64,000 nucleotides of DNA from contig WLWS01000004.1 in assembly GCA_012103475.1 (NCBI GenBank), positions 434,001 to 498,000 of the forward strand, in the 5' to 3' direction. The stretch is from Gammaproteobacteria bacterium. GTDB taxonomy: Bacteria > Pseudomonadota > Gammaproteobacteria > Eutrophobiales > Eutrophobiaceae. Under the pieces are notes generated by a model. The model did not search any database. It saw nothing but the letters and a program-made list of their open reading frames with translations, and was not told where the DNA came from. Each line of letters opens with the position of its first letter. The stretch's first letter is position 1. The position numbers were made by a program, and so were the translations under genes. Positions 15,342 to 25,650 of this stretch are shown one piece after another.

Positions 15342-17444
15342 TTATAGCATGCTGGCAGGTGGCTGCGGCAATCCAACTTTAAGCGCGAGAGCGAAAAATC
15401 GCTCGTCAGCATAGAGGTTTTCCAGGTTTACGCTGGAGTACATCTCAGCCAGGCCAGGGTCGCCCAGGCTGAATGCTTTTTCCAGCCATTCAAAGGCCTC
15501 ATCCGGCTGATTCCAATGCGCAAACACTTCGGCTATTTGAAAAGCGGCACCTTCAGGGTCAGATTCAATCAGGTCATCAAGGGCTTGTCTCGCCTGTTCT
15601 GTTCTTTCTAAATAGAACAAAGTCACAGCGCTTAGCGAAAGTCGCAGATAATCAAGCTCCTCAAGAGCAATCCACTGCAGCGCTTCGCTATAACTCTGAT
15701 TGCGAATATGCCAATTCGTCTCTAGCCAGGGCAGATCAGCAAGATCCGGAAAACGATTTCTGATTTCGTCGATGACCGTGCGTGCCTTTTCCAGCTCGCG
15801 GGCACGAATAAGTCGAATCGCAAGAGAGGTCGCAGAACTCGAAGAAAGTGGGTCCAGGTCTAGCGCGACAGTGGCCTCGTTAACGGCTGCTGCAAATTCC
15901 CCTGACTTGCTTAGGAAGCGACTATAAGCAGAATGTGCGGATGCACTGCCCGGATTAAGTTCGAGCGCTCTCTGGTAGGAGCTTTTTGCTTCAGCGAATG
16001 CCCAGAAGTGGCGATGCTGAATTTCGCCAAGCTGCACGTAGGCTGCAGCGTAGTCCGGGTTAATTTGTAGCGCACGATTCGCCAGAGAAACTGCCTCAGA
16101 AAACCCACTCTCCCGCGGAAGGTCACCGGTAACGGTGCGATAACGAATTATACTGGAGAGATCAACAAGTGCTTCCGGATACTCCGGTCTTAGCTCCAGG
16201 GCCTTTCTGAACTCTGCTTCTGCGGCAAGTAATCCCTCATTGCTCCCGTTTCGATGAAGTTCTCTACCGAGCAGCAGTAAGCGATAGGCTTCTGAATAAT
16301 CGGCACTGCCTTCATTATAAATAGCAGGCTGGGCTAGAGTCAGGCTAGCGGTCAGAACAGCAGACATCTGTTCAACAATAGAGCGGGAGATATCGTCTTG
16401 AACAGAGAAGATGTCATCGAACTGGCGATTATAAACCTGTGTCCAGGCCTGATAGCCATCCCGCACGCGAACAAGTTTAGCGGTTATTCGCAGATTCTCA
16501 GCGTCTCGTTGCACTGTGCCTTGCACGACGTGCGCTACATTCAGCTCGTTGCCAATTGTTGCAAAGTCGCTCTCGGTGTCACGAAAACTAAATGAGGAGG
16601 CTCTTGCAATGACTCGCAGCCCTCGCACTGTTGTTAGTGAGTTAGTCACTGTTTCTGTTAGCCCGTCTGAGAAATAAGAGAATTGCTCATCAGCGGTCAG
16701 GTTAGTGAAAGGCAGGACTGCCAGAGAGTTTGCTCTGATTTCGTTTTCGAGTGTGACTTCAGGAATTTGAACATCAGTAGAGTTCAGAACCAAAAAGGCC
16801 AGCATGGCAGAGACGCTTGTAACCAGACCGGTAGGCATGACGACTGTTAGCCAGTGTCTAGATGTGCGGTTCTCACTTTCTGCCACACCCGTAATCGGGT
16901 AATCGAATTGGTAACCCTTGCGCGACACAGTTCGAATTACATCGTTGTCGAAACCATTCTGACGAAACAAATCTCGAGCTCGTTTTATGGTTTGCGTTAA
17001 CGATGCCTCGCTGACGACGACTGAGGGCCAGATAACATCAAATAACTCATCTTTGCTTACCACGCGCTCACGCGCTCGAATCAGGAATTCAATTAAGTCG
17101 AAAACCTTTGGTTGAACATCAGCGGCCTTACCATCAAATCGGATTTGCCTTGTCGCGGTATCAATTTCTGCGCCGCCCATCATAAAAACTGCCGTATCCT
17201 CGTCTAGTTCAGCGACCTTGCTGTTGGCGATAAAATGCACTCGCGAATTTCTAAGTGCAAGCCCGAGCGCGAGTAATGGTGCAATGGCTAGCATCAGCAG
17301 CATTATCCAACGATCAGCAGTTACGGGAATGGCAAGTGCATCGCGCAGAACATCGAGCAGTTGTAAGACGACGAAACAGCCTATGCCATAGACGAGAAGC
17401 GCACGTGTTATGGCGAACCGGGCAAGCCTACGCATAATGGGCAC
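15342..17444 (-). CDS. CadC-like winged-helix regulator with TolB-like and TPR domains
   Basis: The 700-residue protein has, in order: a two-helix membrane hairpin (residues 13-62), an OmpR/PhoB-type winged helix (about 88-185, with VFDLIEFLIRARERVVSKDEL and VRTVSRKGYQF), a membrane segment (about 205-225), a TolB/adenylate-cyclase-associated domain (SLAVLPFTNL ... FSDGLTETV, about 245-360) and TPR repeats to the C-terminus. This is a one-component membrane regulator that could sense envelope signals. The extra N-terminal membrane hairpin ahead of the DNA-binding domain is unusual. It lies upstream of mddA on the same strand and may control it. Confidence 0.8.
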   Translation of the reverse strand: MPIMRRLARFAITRALLVYGIGCFVVLQLLDVLRDALAIPVTADRWIMLLMLAIAPLLALGLALRNSRVHFIANSKVAELDEDTAVFMMGGAEIDTATRQIRFDGKAADVQPKVFDLIEFLIRARERVVSKDELFDVIWPSVVVSEASLTQTIKRARDLFRQNGFDNDVIRTVSRKGYQFDYPITGVAESENRTSRHWLTVVMPTGLVTSVSAMLAFLVLNSTDVQIPEVTLENEIRANSLAVLPFTNLTADEQFSYFSDGLTETVTNSLTTVRGLRVIARASSFSFRDTESDFATIGNELNVAHVVQGTVQRDAENLRITAKLVRVRDGYQAWTQVYNRQFDDIFSVQDDISRSIVEQMSAVLTASLTLAQPAIYNEGSADYSEAYRLLLLGRELHRNGSNEGLLAAEAEFRKALELRPEYPEALVDLSSIIRYRTVTGDLPRESGFSEAVSLANRALQINPDYAAAYVQLGEIQHRHFWAFAEAKSSYQRALELNPGSASAHSAYSRFLSKSGEFAAAVNEATVALDLDPLSSSSATSLAIRLIRARELEKARTVIDEIRNRFPDLADLPWLETNWHIRNQSYSEALQWIALEELDYLRLSLSAVTLFYLERTEQARQALDDLIESDPEGAAFQIAEVFAHWNQPDEAFEWLEKAFSLGDPGLAEMYSSVNLENLYADERFFALALKVGLPQPPASML

Positions 17445-17596
17445 AGCGATTAATTTGGGTAGGAATCTGCATAGTTTCGCGTGACGCTGTTATTATTTTA
17501 TTATCTGGATAGTTCAATTGACAGGCATTGCCACAGTGTATATTGGAATACAATTCTCCGTCTTGAGATTTCTGCTTGAACTCAGGGATAATTCTT

Positions 17597-18712
17597 CTAC
17601 TTGTAACCCAGACTCTCTACCCATCTGTAATTAAAGAACCCTCGCCTCTGTTTAATAACTATATACCGTCCGCGTGATGCTGAGGAATACTTATCCGGTG
17701 ATACTCTAATATTTACTGTTTCTCCGTTATTATTCCAGTCGTTCACTTCTAAAAAAAGTTGTCTAGTCGTGGAGAGTCCACCGCCCCTGAATTTCCTAAG
17801 TATTTGTGTCTCGTATTCTATGCTTTCCGATGTATCAAAATTCATATTAATGTCACGCAACTCGTAATACGATGTAACAATAACTCCAAACATGCCAAAA
17901 ATTACCAGGTTCATCACAGCCAAATGCGTTCTCGCAGAACGACCTAAGTAATAGAGACTTATCATAACCAGAGCTATTAAGATTCCTGCTGTAACGTAAA
18001 CTGAAAATATTTTAAATTGCCAGGTATCAACAATAAACGGTATATGCTGACCTCTTAATAATTGAATAAAACTAAAAAAGCACAGACCCTTACCTATCCC
18101 CGTAACTATTGCTGCTTTTACTACATAAGTCTCTCTCCACTTACTTGATGCTTTTTGCGGTAAACGCTCCAGCTCTTCCGCTACAGTTTTCAATAGAAGT
18201 GCTATTTCAGATGGCAACGCACCATACAAGTTCTTGCCTTCCTCTTCAGGATCACCCAGATCGATATCTGCCCACAAACGCCCGGAGTGATTACGAATCT
18301 CATCAATAGTGATTTGATTTTCATCACTACTATGCTCTTCAGCTAGTTTGAATATTGAAAGAACTGCATTAATGATAGTGCTATTCGATGAAATCTGTCT
18401 GTGAAGCTGCGCATTATCAGAAATGATATAAATCAAGTCATCAAATTCTTTATTTCCTGTTTGATGCTCTATGGAGAATCGAATTGATTTGAAAAAACGG
18501 TCAGTCGCAGTTTCTTTCTTAAAGGCGTAGTCATATCCAGTTGGGGCAGTAACCCCAACTAATAATTTATCACTACCCCACTTGTATCGATATCTATATT
18601 GATTTTCCTTAACAGTTCCTATTTTTCCTTTCCATAAAGTTCTATTAATCTCCTTGAAAACACCATAGAAACAAAAAATGAATAGAATGAGTAAACCGAT
18701 GAAATATGACAT
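17597..18712 (-). CDS. Membrane protein of unknown function
   Basis: The 371-residue protein has an N-terminal membrane helix (YFIGLLILFIFCFYGVF), a soluble region of about 170 residues rich in charged residues, and three more membrane helices (about 205-300), ending with a basic soluble tail. I recognise no family. No close neighbours on the same strand; the AT-rich composition resembles the accessory blocks. Probably inner membrane. The opposite strand around it holds no supported gene. Confidence 0.6.
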   Translation of the reverse strand: MSYFIGLLILFIFCFYGVFKEINRTLWKGKIGTVKENQYRYRYKWGSDKLLVGVTAPTGYDYAFKKETATDRFFKSIRFSIEHQTGNKEFDDLIYIISDNAQLHRQISSNSTIINAVLSIFKLAEEHSSDENQITIDEIRNHSGRLWADIDLGDPEEEGKNLYGALPSEIALLLKTVAEELERLPQKASSKWRETYVVKAAIVTGIGKGLCFFSFIQLLRGQHIPFIVDTWQFKIFSVYVTAGILIALVMISLYYLGRSARTHLAVMNLVIFGMFGVIVTSYYELRDINMNFDTSESIEYETQILRKFRGGGLSTTRQLFLEVNDWNNNGETVNIRVSPDKYSSASRGRYIVIKQRRGFFNYRWVESLGYK

Positions 18713-18823
18713 TGTCTATCTCCAATTCGGATGCGTAAAAACAGGTAAATAGATATTCGTAGTACGACATAATACTACTCTTCGGTTAATCAATATCTAC
18801 TACTAAATTGTAGTGTAAGAAAA

Positions 18824-18839
18824 CTGGGGTCAGATTAAC
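18824..18839 (+). repeat. Possible end of a REP/RAYT-type element
   Basis: CTGGGGTCAGATTAAC resembles GGGTCAGA-type termini I associate with REP-associated transposase remnants. A weaker echo (CACTAAAGTCAGATTTTA) occurs near 23334-23351. No transposase is present, so this is only a suggestion. Confidence 0.25.
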
Positions 18840-18877
18840 GTATTTGGTAGTTAATTATTTTTTGAATGAAACTGAAA

Positions 18878-20089
18878 TCATGGATTCCGTACACTAATGC
18901 GTACCTTATCCATAACCCTGTCACTCGGATAAGCCACAACCTGATCACCAACTTCAAGTCCATCAATGATCTTCGCTTCAAGGCCAGTACGTCTGCCCAG
19001 CTGTATGTAACGCAGTTGCGCGCGGCCATTTTCTTCTTTGTACACAGCCCAGCGTTCGTTGTCGCGGAACAGTGCGGTTAATGGTAGTTTGAGTACGTCT
19101 GTGCCTTCCCAGATAACGATCTTTACCTCAACCTGATAACCGTGGCCGAGGCGTGCCCATTGTTCGGCGGGAGTGTTAAAGTCGATGATGACATTGACGC
19201 GTTGTTCTTCGATACCGAGTGCGGAGACCTTGGTGAAGCCGAAGGGTTCGACGCGGCGTACCTGTCCTTTAAGTTCTCCTTCGCCGCCCCACTCTTCTAT
19301 GATCACTGTTTGGCCTGATCTGACTTTTACGGCGTCGGAAGATAGCAGGTCGACGACGATTTCGAGTGCTGTTGGATCACCGATGTCTACCAGTGCTTCG
19401 CCTGCTCTGACCACGCCAGCGTTTTCATGAAGCACCTGTAATATACGGCCGTTGACCGGTGCGCGAATGGGGATGCAATGGCAAAGCCCGTGTTGATCCT
19501 GAGTGTCGATGGGTGTCATCAATTGTGCGCGGGCATGTTCGAGTTCAAATATGCGCATTTGCAGCATGGCCCGGGCAGTGCCGAGAGCAGCACTTCGGGT
19601 TTTGAAAGTTCGTTCGGCGTCATCGAGTGTGCGCTCGGCGACGGTGTGCTCGTTGAACAGTTTGCGGTTACGTTGCAGTTCGGCCTCGGCAAATTCCAGC
19701 TCGGCTTTTGCTTCCTGTACCGAGGCTTCGGCCAGGGTCTTTGCTGCCTTGGCGGCTTCTACCCCAGCCTCGGCCTGGGCGGTACTTCTTGGATCAAGGA
19801 ACTCGGGATCGATGGGTTCAATCTCGGCGATGATGGTTTCATTGGCGATGACCTCATCGCCGGGATCGAGTTCGATGCGTCTTACTCTCCCTGCTACCGG
19901 TGCGGAAAGCGTAAAGACATCGCGCACGCGTGTTTCGCCTTCTTCATCAATACTGACCCGCAGTTCGCCGCGTTCCAGTGTCAACAGATCAACCAGTACG
20001 GCTCGTGGCCAGAGGCCATAGACCAGACCGATCATGAGGAAGGCGATTAAGACCGCCCAGAAAGTGATTCTTCTTTGTATTGCTGTCAT
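18878..20089 (-). CDS. HlyD/MacA-type periplasmic adaptor
   Basis: The 403-residue membrane-fusion protein has an N-terminal anchor (RITFWAVLIAFLMIGLVYGL), a lipoyl/barrel-sandwich half (LSAPVAGRVRRIELDPGDEV), a long coiled-coil hairpin rich in Ala and Glu (about residues 95-190), the second lipoyl half (CIPIRAPVNGRILQVLHENAG) and beta-barrel domains. It links an inner-membrane ABC pump to an outer-membrane channel. It starts five bases after the permease gene and is the last gene of the ABC operon. The residue MacA-like coupling partner is the permease at 20095-22467. Confidence 0.85.
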   Translation of the reverse strand: MTAIQRRITFWAVLIAFLMIGLVYGLWPRAVLVDLLTLERGELRVSIDEEGETRVRDVFTLSAPVAGRVRRIELDPGDEVIANETIIAEIEPIDPEFLDPRSTAQAEAGVEAAKAAKTLAEASVQEAKAELEFAEAELQRNRKLFNEHTVAERTLDDAERTFKTRSAALGTARAMLQMRIFELEHARAQLMTPIDTQDQHGLCHCIPIRAPVNGRILQVLHENAGVVRAGEALVDIGDPTALEIVVDLLSSDAVKVRSGQTVIIEEWGGEGELKGQVRRVEPFGFTKVSALGIEEQRVNVIIDFNTPAEQWARLGHGYQVEVKIVIWEGTDVLKLPLTALFRDNERWAVYKEENGRAQLRYIQLGRRTGLEAKIIDGLEVGDQVVAYPSDRVMDKVRISVRNP

Positions 20090-20094
20090 TGTTT

Positions 20095-22467
20095 TTACTC
20101 CCGGGTTTTCAATACGGCGATGAGGTCCAGGTGTTTCACTCGCCGTTGTACTATCGCTGCTGAAACGAGTGTTGCTATCACCACTATCAGCGTCGCATTA
20201 ACGTAGGTCGATGGGTTGATCACCAGCGGCATGCGATAGAGTTCATTCTGAAATGCCGTTGTGATCAATAGCCAGGCAATGCTCCATCCACCGAAGCAAC
20301 CCAGCGGTATGCTCAGCAGGATCAAAAAGGCCACTTCGCCGATAAGGATGTAGGAGATGGCCGCGGTACTGAAACCAAGTACCCGCAGGCTGGCCAACTC
20401 GCGGCCACGTTCGGAGAGAGCGATTCGGGTGCTGTTGTAGATCACTCCGAAACCCAGTACGCAGGAGAACATGGCAAATATATTGGTGAAGATCAGAATC
20501 TGCTCACCGGCGGTGTCGACAAATCCGTCAATGGCGGCACGGCGTAGCATCACTGCGGCAACAGAGGGTGTGTTTTTCAGTTCGGTGAACAAGCTTGGCA
20601 ATTGATTCTGATCGACCAGCAGGTTGACGAACTCAAAGCTGGGACGTTCGCGCAGCTGACGGTTGAGTTCGGCGATATCAATATAGGCCGGCAGGTCGAT
20701 ATAGGTTTCCACCAGATCGGTGACGGGCAAGGTCAGGGTTGGCCTGCGCCCTTCTAATACTTCCACCTGAATCTTGTCACCAATACCGACATTCAGCTTG
20801 GCAGCCAGTTCGGTGCCCAGCACCAGGCCTTCGGCGGGCACGCGTAGCTGTTTTTGTTTACGCACGTCGTTAATGATCTGCAGGTGCGCATCGGGTTCTA
20901 CGCCCTGTAAGGCACCGCGATGCATGCGATTGCCCTTGCGGAATTTGGCAGCGACGATGCGCAGGGGTTCGGCCGCCAGTACTCCGGGCAGGTGTTCAAA
21001 GGTGCGCAGGGTATCGCTTGCCTTTGGCGACGCCAGTCCTACCATCATATCCTGACGCTGGGAGTCGAAGAAATACGACTCGACCAGATGATCAATAGAA
21101 TCCATCCAGTGCATGGCCATGATCAATACGCTAATGGCACTGGCGACTCCGAAAACCGTCACTGTTGATCGTACTGGCCGACGGGCAAGCTGGCGTAGCA
21201 GGATACGGGTTGGTTGATCCAGCCAACGTGCGAGGCGCGTGTCGGCCAGAGCCGAGTGCTTGAAGCTTACGGGTGACGGTGGACGCATGGCTTCCGCCGC
21301 TGGCAGGTTTGCCGCCTGGCTTACAGCGCTGAGGGTGCCGGTGAGTGCGGCGCCGAGACTGATCAGGGCGCCGATGATGAAAATGTCGGGACTGGGCCGG
21401 TAGATGAGAAGCGGAAAGTTAAACAGTGTGGTGTACATCTCGGTGTTAAAGCGACCGAACCAGGCACCGACACCCCAGCCAAGCACAATACCGACAGAGG
21501 TGATGGCCATGACCAGCTTGATCTAGTGCCAACCGATCTGCGTGCGCGAATAACCGAAGGCCTTTAACAAGCCAATCTCGTTACGTTCAATTGCTATCAG
21601 GCGCATCAACACCATATGAATCAGAAAAGCCGCGACGCCGAGGAATATCGTTGGCAGTACGCTGGTGAAAGTTTTCATTTGCTCGAGCTCGTTCATTAAA
21701 AACCAGTTCGAGAGTTGATCTGCACGGGCAAGTGCACCGACTCCGCCGTAAGCTTCGAGCAGACGATCAAGTTGTTGAATGACCGGCTCGGGCGCAACCT
21801 CATGCCGCAGGGACAAGGCCACGTCATTGAAGGCACCATCCAGATCATAGGCCGCGGCCAAAGCGTCACGTCCCAACCAGATAATGCCAAAGCGATCGTC
21901 GTCCGGTATCAGGGCACCGGGACTGATGGCGTAAATGTACTCAGGAGATAAAGCCACACCGACCACGTCCAGGGTGCGTTTGCGATTGTTGATGATCGCT
22001 TGCAACTGATCGCCGGGGCCTAGATCGTGGGCTTTCGCAAATGGTTCGTTGAGGACGACTTCATCCGGATTACCCGCACTGACAAAACGGCCTGCACGCA
22101 GGGCCAGACGATTCAATCTGGGTGTGCCGCGCTCCGGAAGTGAAGCGAGTAAACCGATCACTGGTTCTTCAAAGCCAATGATGTCGAGGGTGGCGAATTT
22201 AATGATTCGTGTTTCGACTGTTTGCACACCGGGGATGGCGCCAATGCGTTCTATCAGCCGTTCGGGCGCACGTTCGAGGCTGGCAAAGACATCGGCAAAA
22301 CGGTAACGCTCGTAGTATGCCTGGGTGGTTTCATCCAGTGCCTGCGAGGTGGACAACGACATGATCAAGACACCGATACCGGATGCGACCACCAGGGCGA
22401 TGGCCACCACCTGACCACGCAAACGCCAGAGTTCACGAAACAGTTTACGGTCGAGTGGTTTCACCAT
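20095..22467 (-). pseudogene. FtsX/MacB-type ABC permease interrupted by an in-frame amber codon
   Basis: The 790-codon frame is one continuous permease except for TAG at 21523-21525. The first part (22467-21526) has an N-terminal helix, a periplasmic MacB-like domain and the first FtsX helices ending GYSRTQIGWH; the second continues IKLVMAITSVGIVLGWGVG without a frame change and has a second FtsX repeat. Homologues usually have Tyr after GWH, so a Tyr codon to TAG change is likely. A restart at the ATG at 21510 could give a separate C-terminal half. Either the pump is dead, the halves assemble, amber is suppressed, or it is a base-call error. It overlaps the ATPase gene by seven bases. Confidence 0.75.
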
Positions 22468-23189
22468 TTTAACTGGTCTGCACTGAGTTTATGCTCGTTG
22501 AACTGTTCTCTGACGATGCGGCCATCGCTCATCTCGATAACTCTATCAGCCATGTCGGCGATCACGGCATTGTGGGTGATGACGACTGTAGTAGTGCCGA
22601 GTTCCTGATTGGCGCGGGCAATGACTTCGAGCACAGTAATACCGGTCTGGCTGTCGAGGGCACCGGTAGGTTCATCACATAGCAGCACATCGGGGCGCTT
22701 GGCGATGGCACGGGCAACGGCAACACGTTGTTGTTCGCCGCCAGAGAGCTGGGCCGGAAAGTGATCGACACGCTCGGCCAGATCCACCAGCGCCAGGGCA
22801 TCTTCCGGGGGCATCGGGTTGCGGGCGATCTCGGTAACCAGAGCAACGTTTTCACGTGCGGTGAGAGAGGCAATGAGATTGTAGAACTGGAAAATAAAAC
22901 CCACGTGATCACAACGATACTCGGTCAGTGCCTTGTCATCGTAAGCGCTGAGATCGTGATCGGAATAACGCACCTCGCCCGCTGTCGGCACATCCAGGCC
23001 GCCAAGAATATTGAGCAGGGTCGATTTACCGCTACCTGAAGCTCCCAGAAGAACAACGAGTTCGCCGCGGTAGAGCTTGAGGTCAATACCACGCAGGGCG
23101 TGCACCTCGACCTCACCCATCTTGTAAATCTTGGTGATACCACGAGTCTCAAAAACGCAGTCCATCTGCGTTTGTATGTTGGCTGACAT
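22461..23189 (-). CDS. ABC transporter ATP-binding protein, MacB/LolD type
   Basis: The 242-residue ATPase has Walker [10 protein letters not shown], the Q-loop in FIFQFYNL, the signature [14 protein letters not shown], Walker [12 protein letters not shown] and the switch His in VVITHN. It belongs to the MacB/LolD/FtsE subfamily that works with FtsX-type permeases on substrates in the inner leaflet or periplasm. It is the first gene of an operon with the interrupted permease and the HlyD adaptor. The start has AAGGAA upstream. Exported substrate unknown. Confidence 0.92.
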   Translation of the reverse strand: MSANIQTQMDCVFETRGITKIYKMGEVEVHALRGIDLKLYRGELVVLLGASGSGKSTLLNILGGLDVPTAGEVRYSDHDLSAYDDKALTEYRCDHVGFIFQFYNLIASLTARENVALVTEIARNPMPPEDALALVDLAERVDHFPAQLSGGEQQRVAVARAIAKRPDVLLCDEPTGALDSQTGITVLEVIARANQELGTTTVVITHNAVIADMADRVIEMSDGRIVREQFNEHKLSADQLKW

Positions 23190-23370
23190 GGCTTGTTCCT
23201 TGCCGAGGGTGAATACCTAATATGCTATATGGCAGTCGGGAAATGAATATTGATCCCGGTCAAAAATAGAAGGGTTAATATACCGAGAGATTCTTTTTAA
23301 ATGCGTCTGGTCGCTAAATGATTCAGCACTAGGACACTAAAGTCAGATTTTATATTTTATTTCAATTTTT

Positions 23371-23570
23371 TCAGTATCCCGCTGCAGAAACCATGACCTC
23401 GTATACTTCTGAATCTTCAAAACGTTGGTAATCGACAGAAGTAACCGGGTAAGAGTAAATATTTACTACGCTCACTAAATCTTTATTACCGACAGATTTT
23501 TCTATGTCTATTTTGGTTAATATTAAGTTCATCTAATTCTGTTCTGCCGTATACACACTGTATGATCCCG
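23371..23570 (-). pseudogene. Remnant of a glutaredoxin-like gene
   Basis: A 53-codon frame (ATG 23532 to TGA 23371) matches the last part of the tandem glutaredoxin at 36059-36703: KIDIEKS, SYPVTSVDYQRFEDSEVYE and the identical ending VSAAGY. Upstream, in another frame, CVYGRTELDELN matches CRYGRKELAERN of the first glutaredoxin domain of that protein. The frame change, in-frame stops and missing CPYC motif show decay. It may be a partial duplication from the intact locus 12.5 kb away or from a relative. Confidence 0.65.
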
Positions 23571-23644
23571 AGTTTATAGGGTGGGTTTTACACTTAACAT
23601 GGGATTGCAATTTGAGATTCGACTCCTCGTCGGGGTTAATTGAT

Positions 23645-23884
23645 TTAACTAATGGTCAAAGAGTTGCCACATTTAGGGCAGATAGTACGAGACGTATTGG
23701 AAGAATCTCCATTATCGTTACCCGAATTAGCAACTTCTGGACCTGTTGGTTTTGGATCGATAATTGCCCCACATATTCCAATAAATCTATCAATTAAATT
23801 TTCTAATTGTGTTCTTATGACTTCATCATTGGATTTAAGTATAATTGCCTGTAGTTGGCTGATTTTCCTTTCTATACCTGTCAT
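23645..23884 (-). CDS. Small protein with C-terminal CPKCG half zinc ribbon
   Basis: The 79-residue protein has an N-terminal helical part (IERKISQLQAIILKSNDEVI), a linker rich in Asn, Ser and Gly, and a C-terminal CPKCGNSL that provides one metal-binding knuckle, so dimerisation around zinc is possible. It lies six bases after the upstream gene, which suggests a two-gene operon. No function is recognised. Confidence 0.5.
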   Translation of the reverse strand: MTGIERKISQLQAIILKSNDEVIRTQLENLIDRFIGICGAIIDPKPTGPEVANSGNDNGDSSNTSRTICPKCGNSLTIS

Positions 23885-23889
23885 ATTAG

Positions 23890-24357
23890 TTACCGATATT
23901 TATGCATATTATTAACATCACGAATATTTCTCCATTTACTTTCAGATGGTTTCAACTCTGGATAATGCGAGTTTATTTTTTCAACAAATTGCGCCATGGC
24001 ATCTCTAATGCCTGCATCAATTATAAGTGATCTATTAAGCGAATTAGTCCAGTACAACATTGCCGTGATGTCAAACCAGTTACCCATCTGAACTATTTTA
24101 TTATAATTTTTTTTTGAACTTTCATCTGTCCCCGTACTCAGAACCGGGTGATCCAGCAAATGCAAGACATTTGACCAATTATCAGACATATGTAAGAAGT
24201 CTGTTATTAACTTAATTGAGAGAGCCTTCTGTTCTCGACTTTCTGTCGTACAACTTTGATAAATCGCAGATACGATTGCGCCTGCCAAGCCACCCAATAT
24301 TATAGATAAGATATTGTGCTCCTTATTGATTACAGATAAGCGGGACCAGATGCCCAT
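23890..24357 (-). CDS. Single-pass membrane protein of unknown function
   Basis: The 155-residue protein has one N-terminal membrane helix (ILSIILGGLAGAIVSAIYQ) and a mostly helical soluble domain. I recognise no family. It is followed after five bases by the CPKCG protein gene. Its AT-rich composition is like the rest of the accessory block. Confidence 0.5.
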   Translation of the reverse strand: MGIWSRLSVINKEHNILSIILGGLAGAIVSAIYQSCTTESREQKALSIKLITDFLHMSDNWSNVLHLLDHPVLSTGTDESSKKNYNKIVQMGNWFDITAMLYWTNSLNRSLIIDAGIRDAMAQFVEKINSHYPELKPSESKWRNIRDVNNMHKYR

Positions 24358-24489
24358 TGTTCCTTCTCAATCACAACTAATTTTCTAGCTCTAAATAATT
24401 ATTCTCAATATTAAAAAAGCACTTGCTTTTGATATGACTACTTTGGCTCGAACCCAGCACCTTTTTATCGATCATGACTTTGTTTTTCA

Positions 24490-25650
24490 TTAATCAAAAT
24501 ACTTGAATGTAGAACCAAAAAAGACAGTTCCTGTTACATCATCAGACTCAGAACTCCAGCCAAGACGCACGCCACCCGACAGCCCGTGTTTTTCAGTCGT
24601 TGTCAGATAAATAGGCATATCAAATCCATATTCTCCTTCTTCAAGATCGACTGTTACTCTAGGGCTGAAAGCTATCTTCTCGTTTGGTAGCTTAAATCGC
24701 CATTCAGCATATACATTATGCCTTTCCTGTTCTAAAGGGCTGCCAAATGCACCCGATTCACAAGAGGTGGTAGTACTCGCATTTGCAAGGGGTTGACAAA
24801 CTTGTATGCTTTTCTGTGCTTTATAGCCTCTTTCATAGCGATAACCGCCACCTACATAGTTTTTGCCAAATATCCTGCCCCCGTTTATCGAAATAGCGTA
24901 TGGGGTTTCATCTGCACTGGATTTTGTTAGATTTGCAGGGACCAAGAATGAAAATTTTTCATTCCCACCTTCTATTCGTACTCCAAAGATAGTTCCAGTG
25001 ACATTAGCCGTTATGCTTCTTTTCGACTGATAAATTTTCTTCCATTTCTTACTATAGTTATCAGCAGAACAATCATCGCCATAAATATCTATCTCACTGC
25101 ACAATTTGGCCTTGATCAATTTGCCTTCGTTCCCACTGAGTGAACTAATATATTTCTTCGCAGCGGCCTCAACCTCTGTTGCGCTACAACCAGAGTTCTT
25201 TGTATAGCTAGGCAGCATAAATTTCTCACACAGATTAAACATATTCTGGTCATCAAAAGTCAACTTGTTAATAGAACGATAATCAAGCTTTACTGCAATA
25301 GTTGTCGCATTAAAAAGACCTTTTAGATCCCCAAGAACTGCTGCATTTTGTTCTTTTTCCAGAGGCGTCTTGAACTCGAGACTGTACTGGAACTTATTGG
25401 AAGGGTTATTCCAGCCACCTATTCTCAGGGTTCCATTTTTCTTATCTTCTGATAATTCAAAATTAACCTGTGTGTTATGGCTTGTGAACTCATTATCTAT
25501 TAATCCTGAATCCAGATTCTGTATAGACTCTGAGAATATTCTATATCGAATCAATTCTGCTGCGGAACTGGCAGCTAAGACAGTAGAAGGAATAGTAGAG
25601 GTTGATATAAAGACTACGAACAATATAGCTTTTAAAAAAATGTGATTCAT
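24490..25650 (-). CDS. Exported, probable outer-membrane beta-barrel protein
   Basis: The 386-residue precursor has a signal peptide (about residues 1-26, VLAASSAAEL). The C-terminal half consists of alternating hydrophobic and polar stretches (VYAEWRFKL, FSPRVTVDLEEG, GLSGGVRLGW, TGTVFFGSTFKYFD), as in small outer-membrane barrels; several Cys are in the middle. No family recognised. Its ATG overlaps the TGA of the small gene upstream by four bases (ATGA), so the pair is co-translated. The pair is divergent from the papain-hydrolase gene, so the two transcripts share a control region at 25941-26158. Confidence 0.55.
   Translation of the reverse strand: MNHIFLKAILFVVFISTSTIPSTVLAASSAAELIRYRIFSESIQNLDSGLIDNEFTSHNTQVNFELSEDKKNGTLRIGGWNNPSNKFQYSLEFKTPLEKEQNAAVLGDLKGLFNATTIAVKLDYRSINKLTFDDQNMFNLCEKFMLPSYTKNSGCSATEVEAAAKKYISSLSGNEGKLIKAKLCSEIDIYGDDCSADNYSKKWKKIYQSKRSITANVTGTIFGVRIEGGNEKFSFLVPANLTKSSADETPYAISINGGRIFGKNYVGGGYRYERGYKAQKSIQVCQPLANASTTTSCESGAFGSPLEQERHNVYAEWRFKLPNEKIAFSPRVTVDLEEGEYGFDMPIYLTTTEKHGLSGGVRLGWSSESDDVTGTVFFGSTFKYFD

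Noticed and set aside
21523..21525. TAG as pyrrolysine
   Set aside because: No Pyl-dependent family, archaeal context or pyl genes; the replaced residue is normally Tyr.
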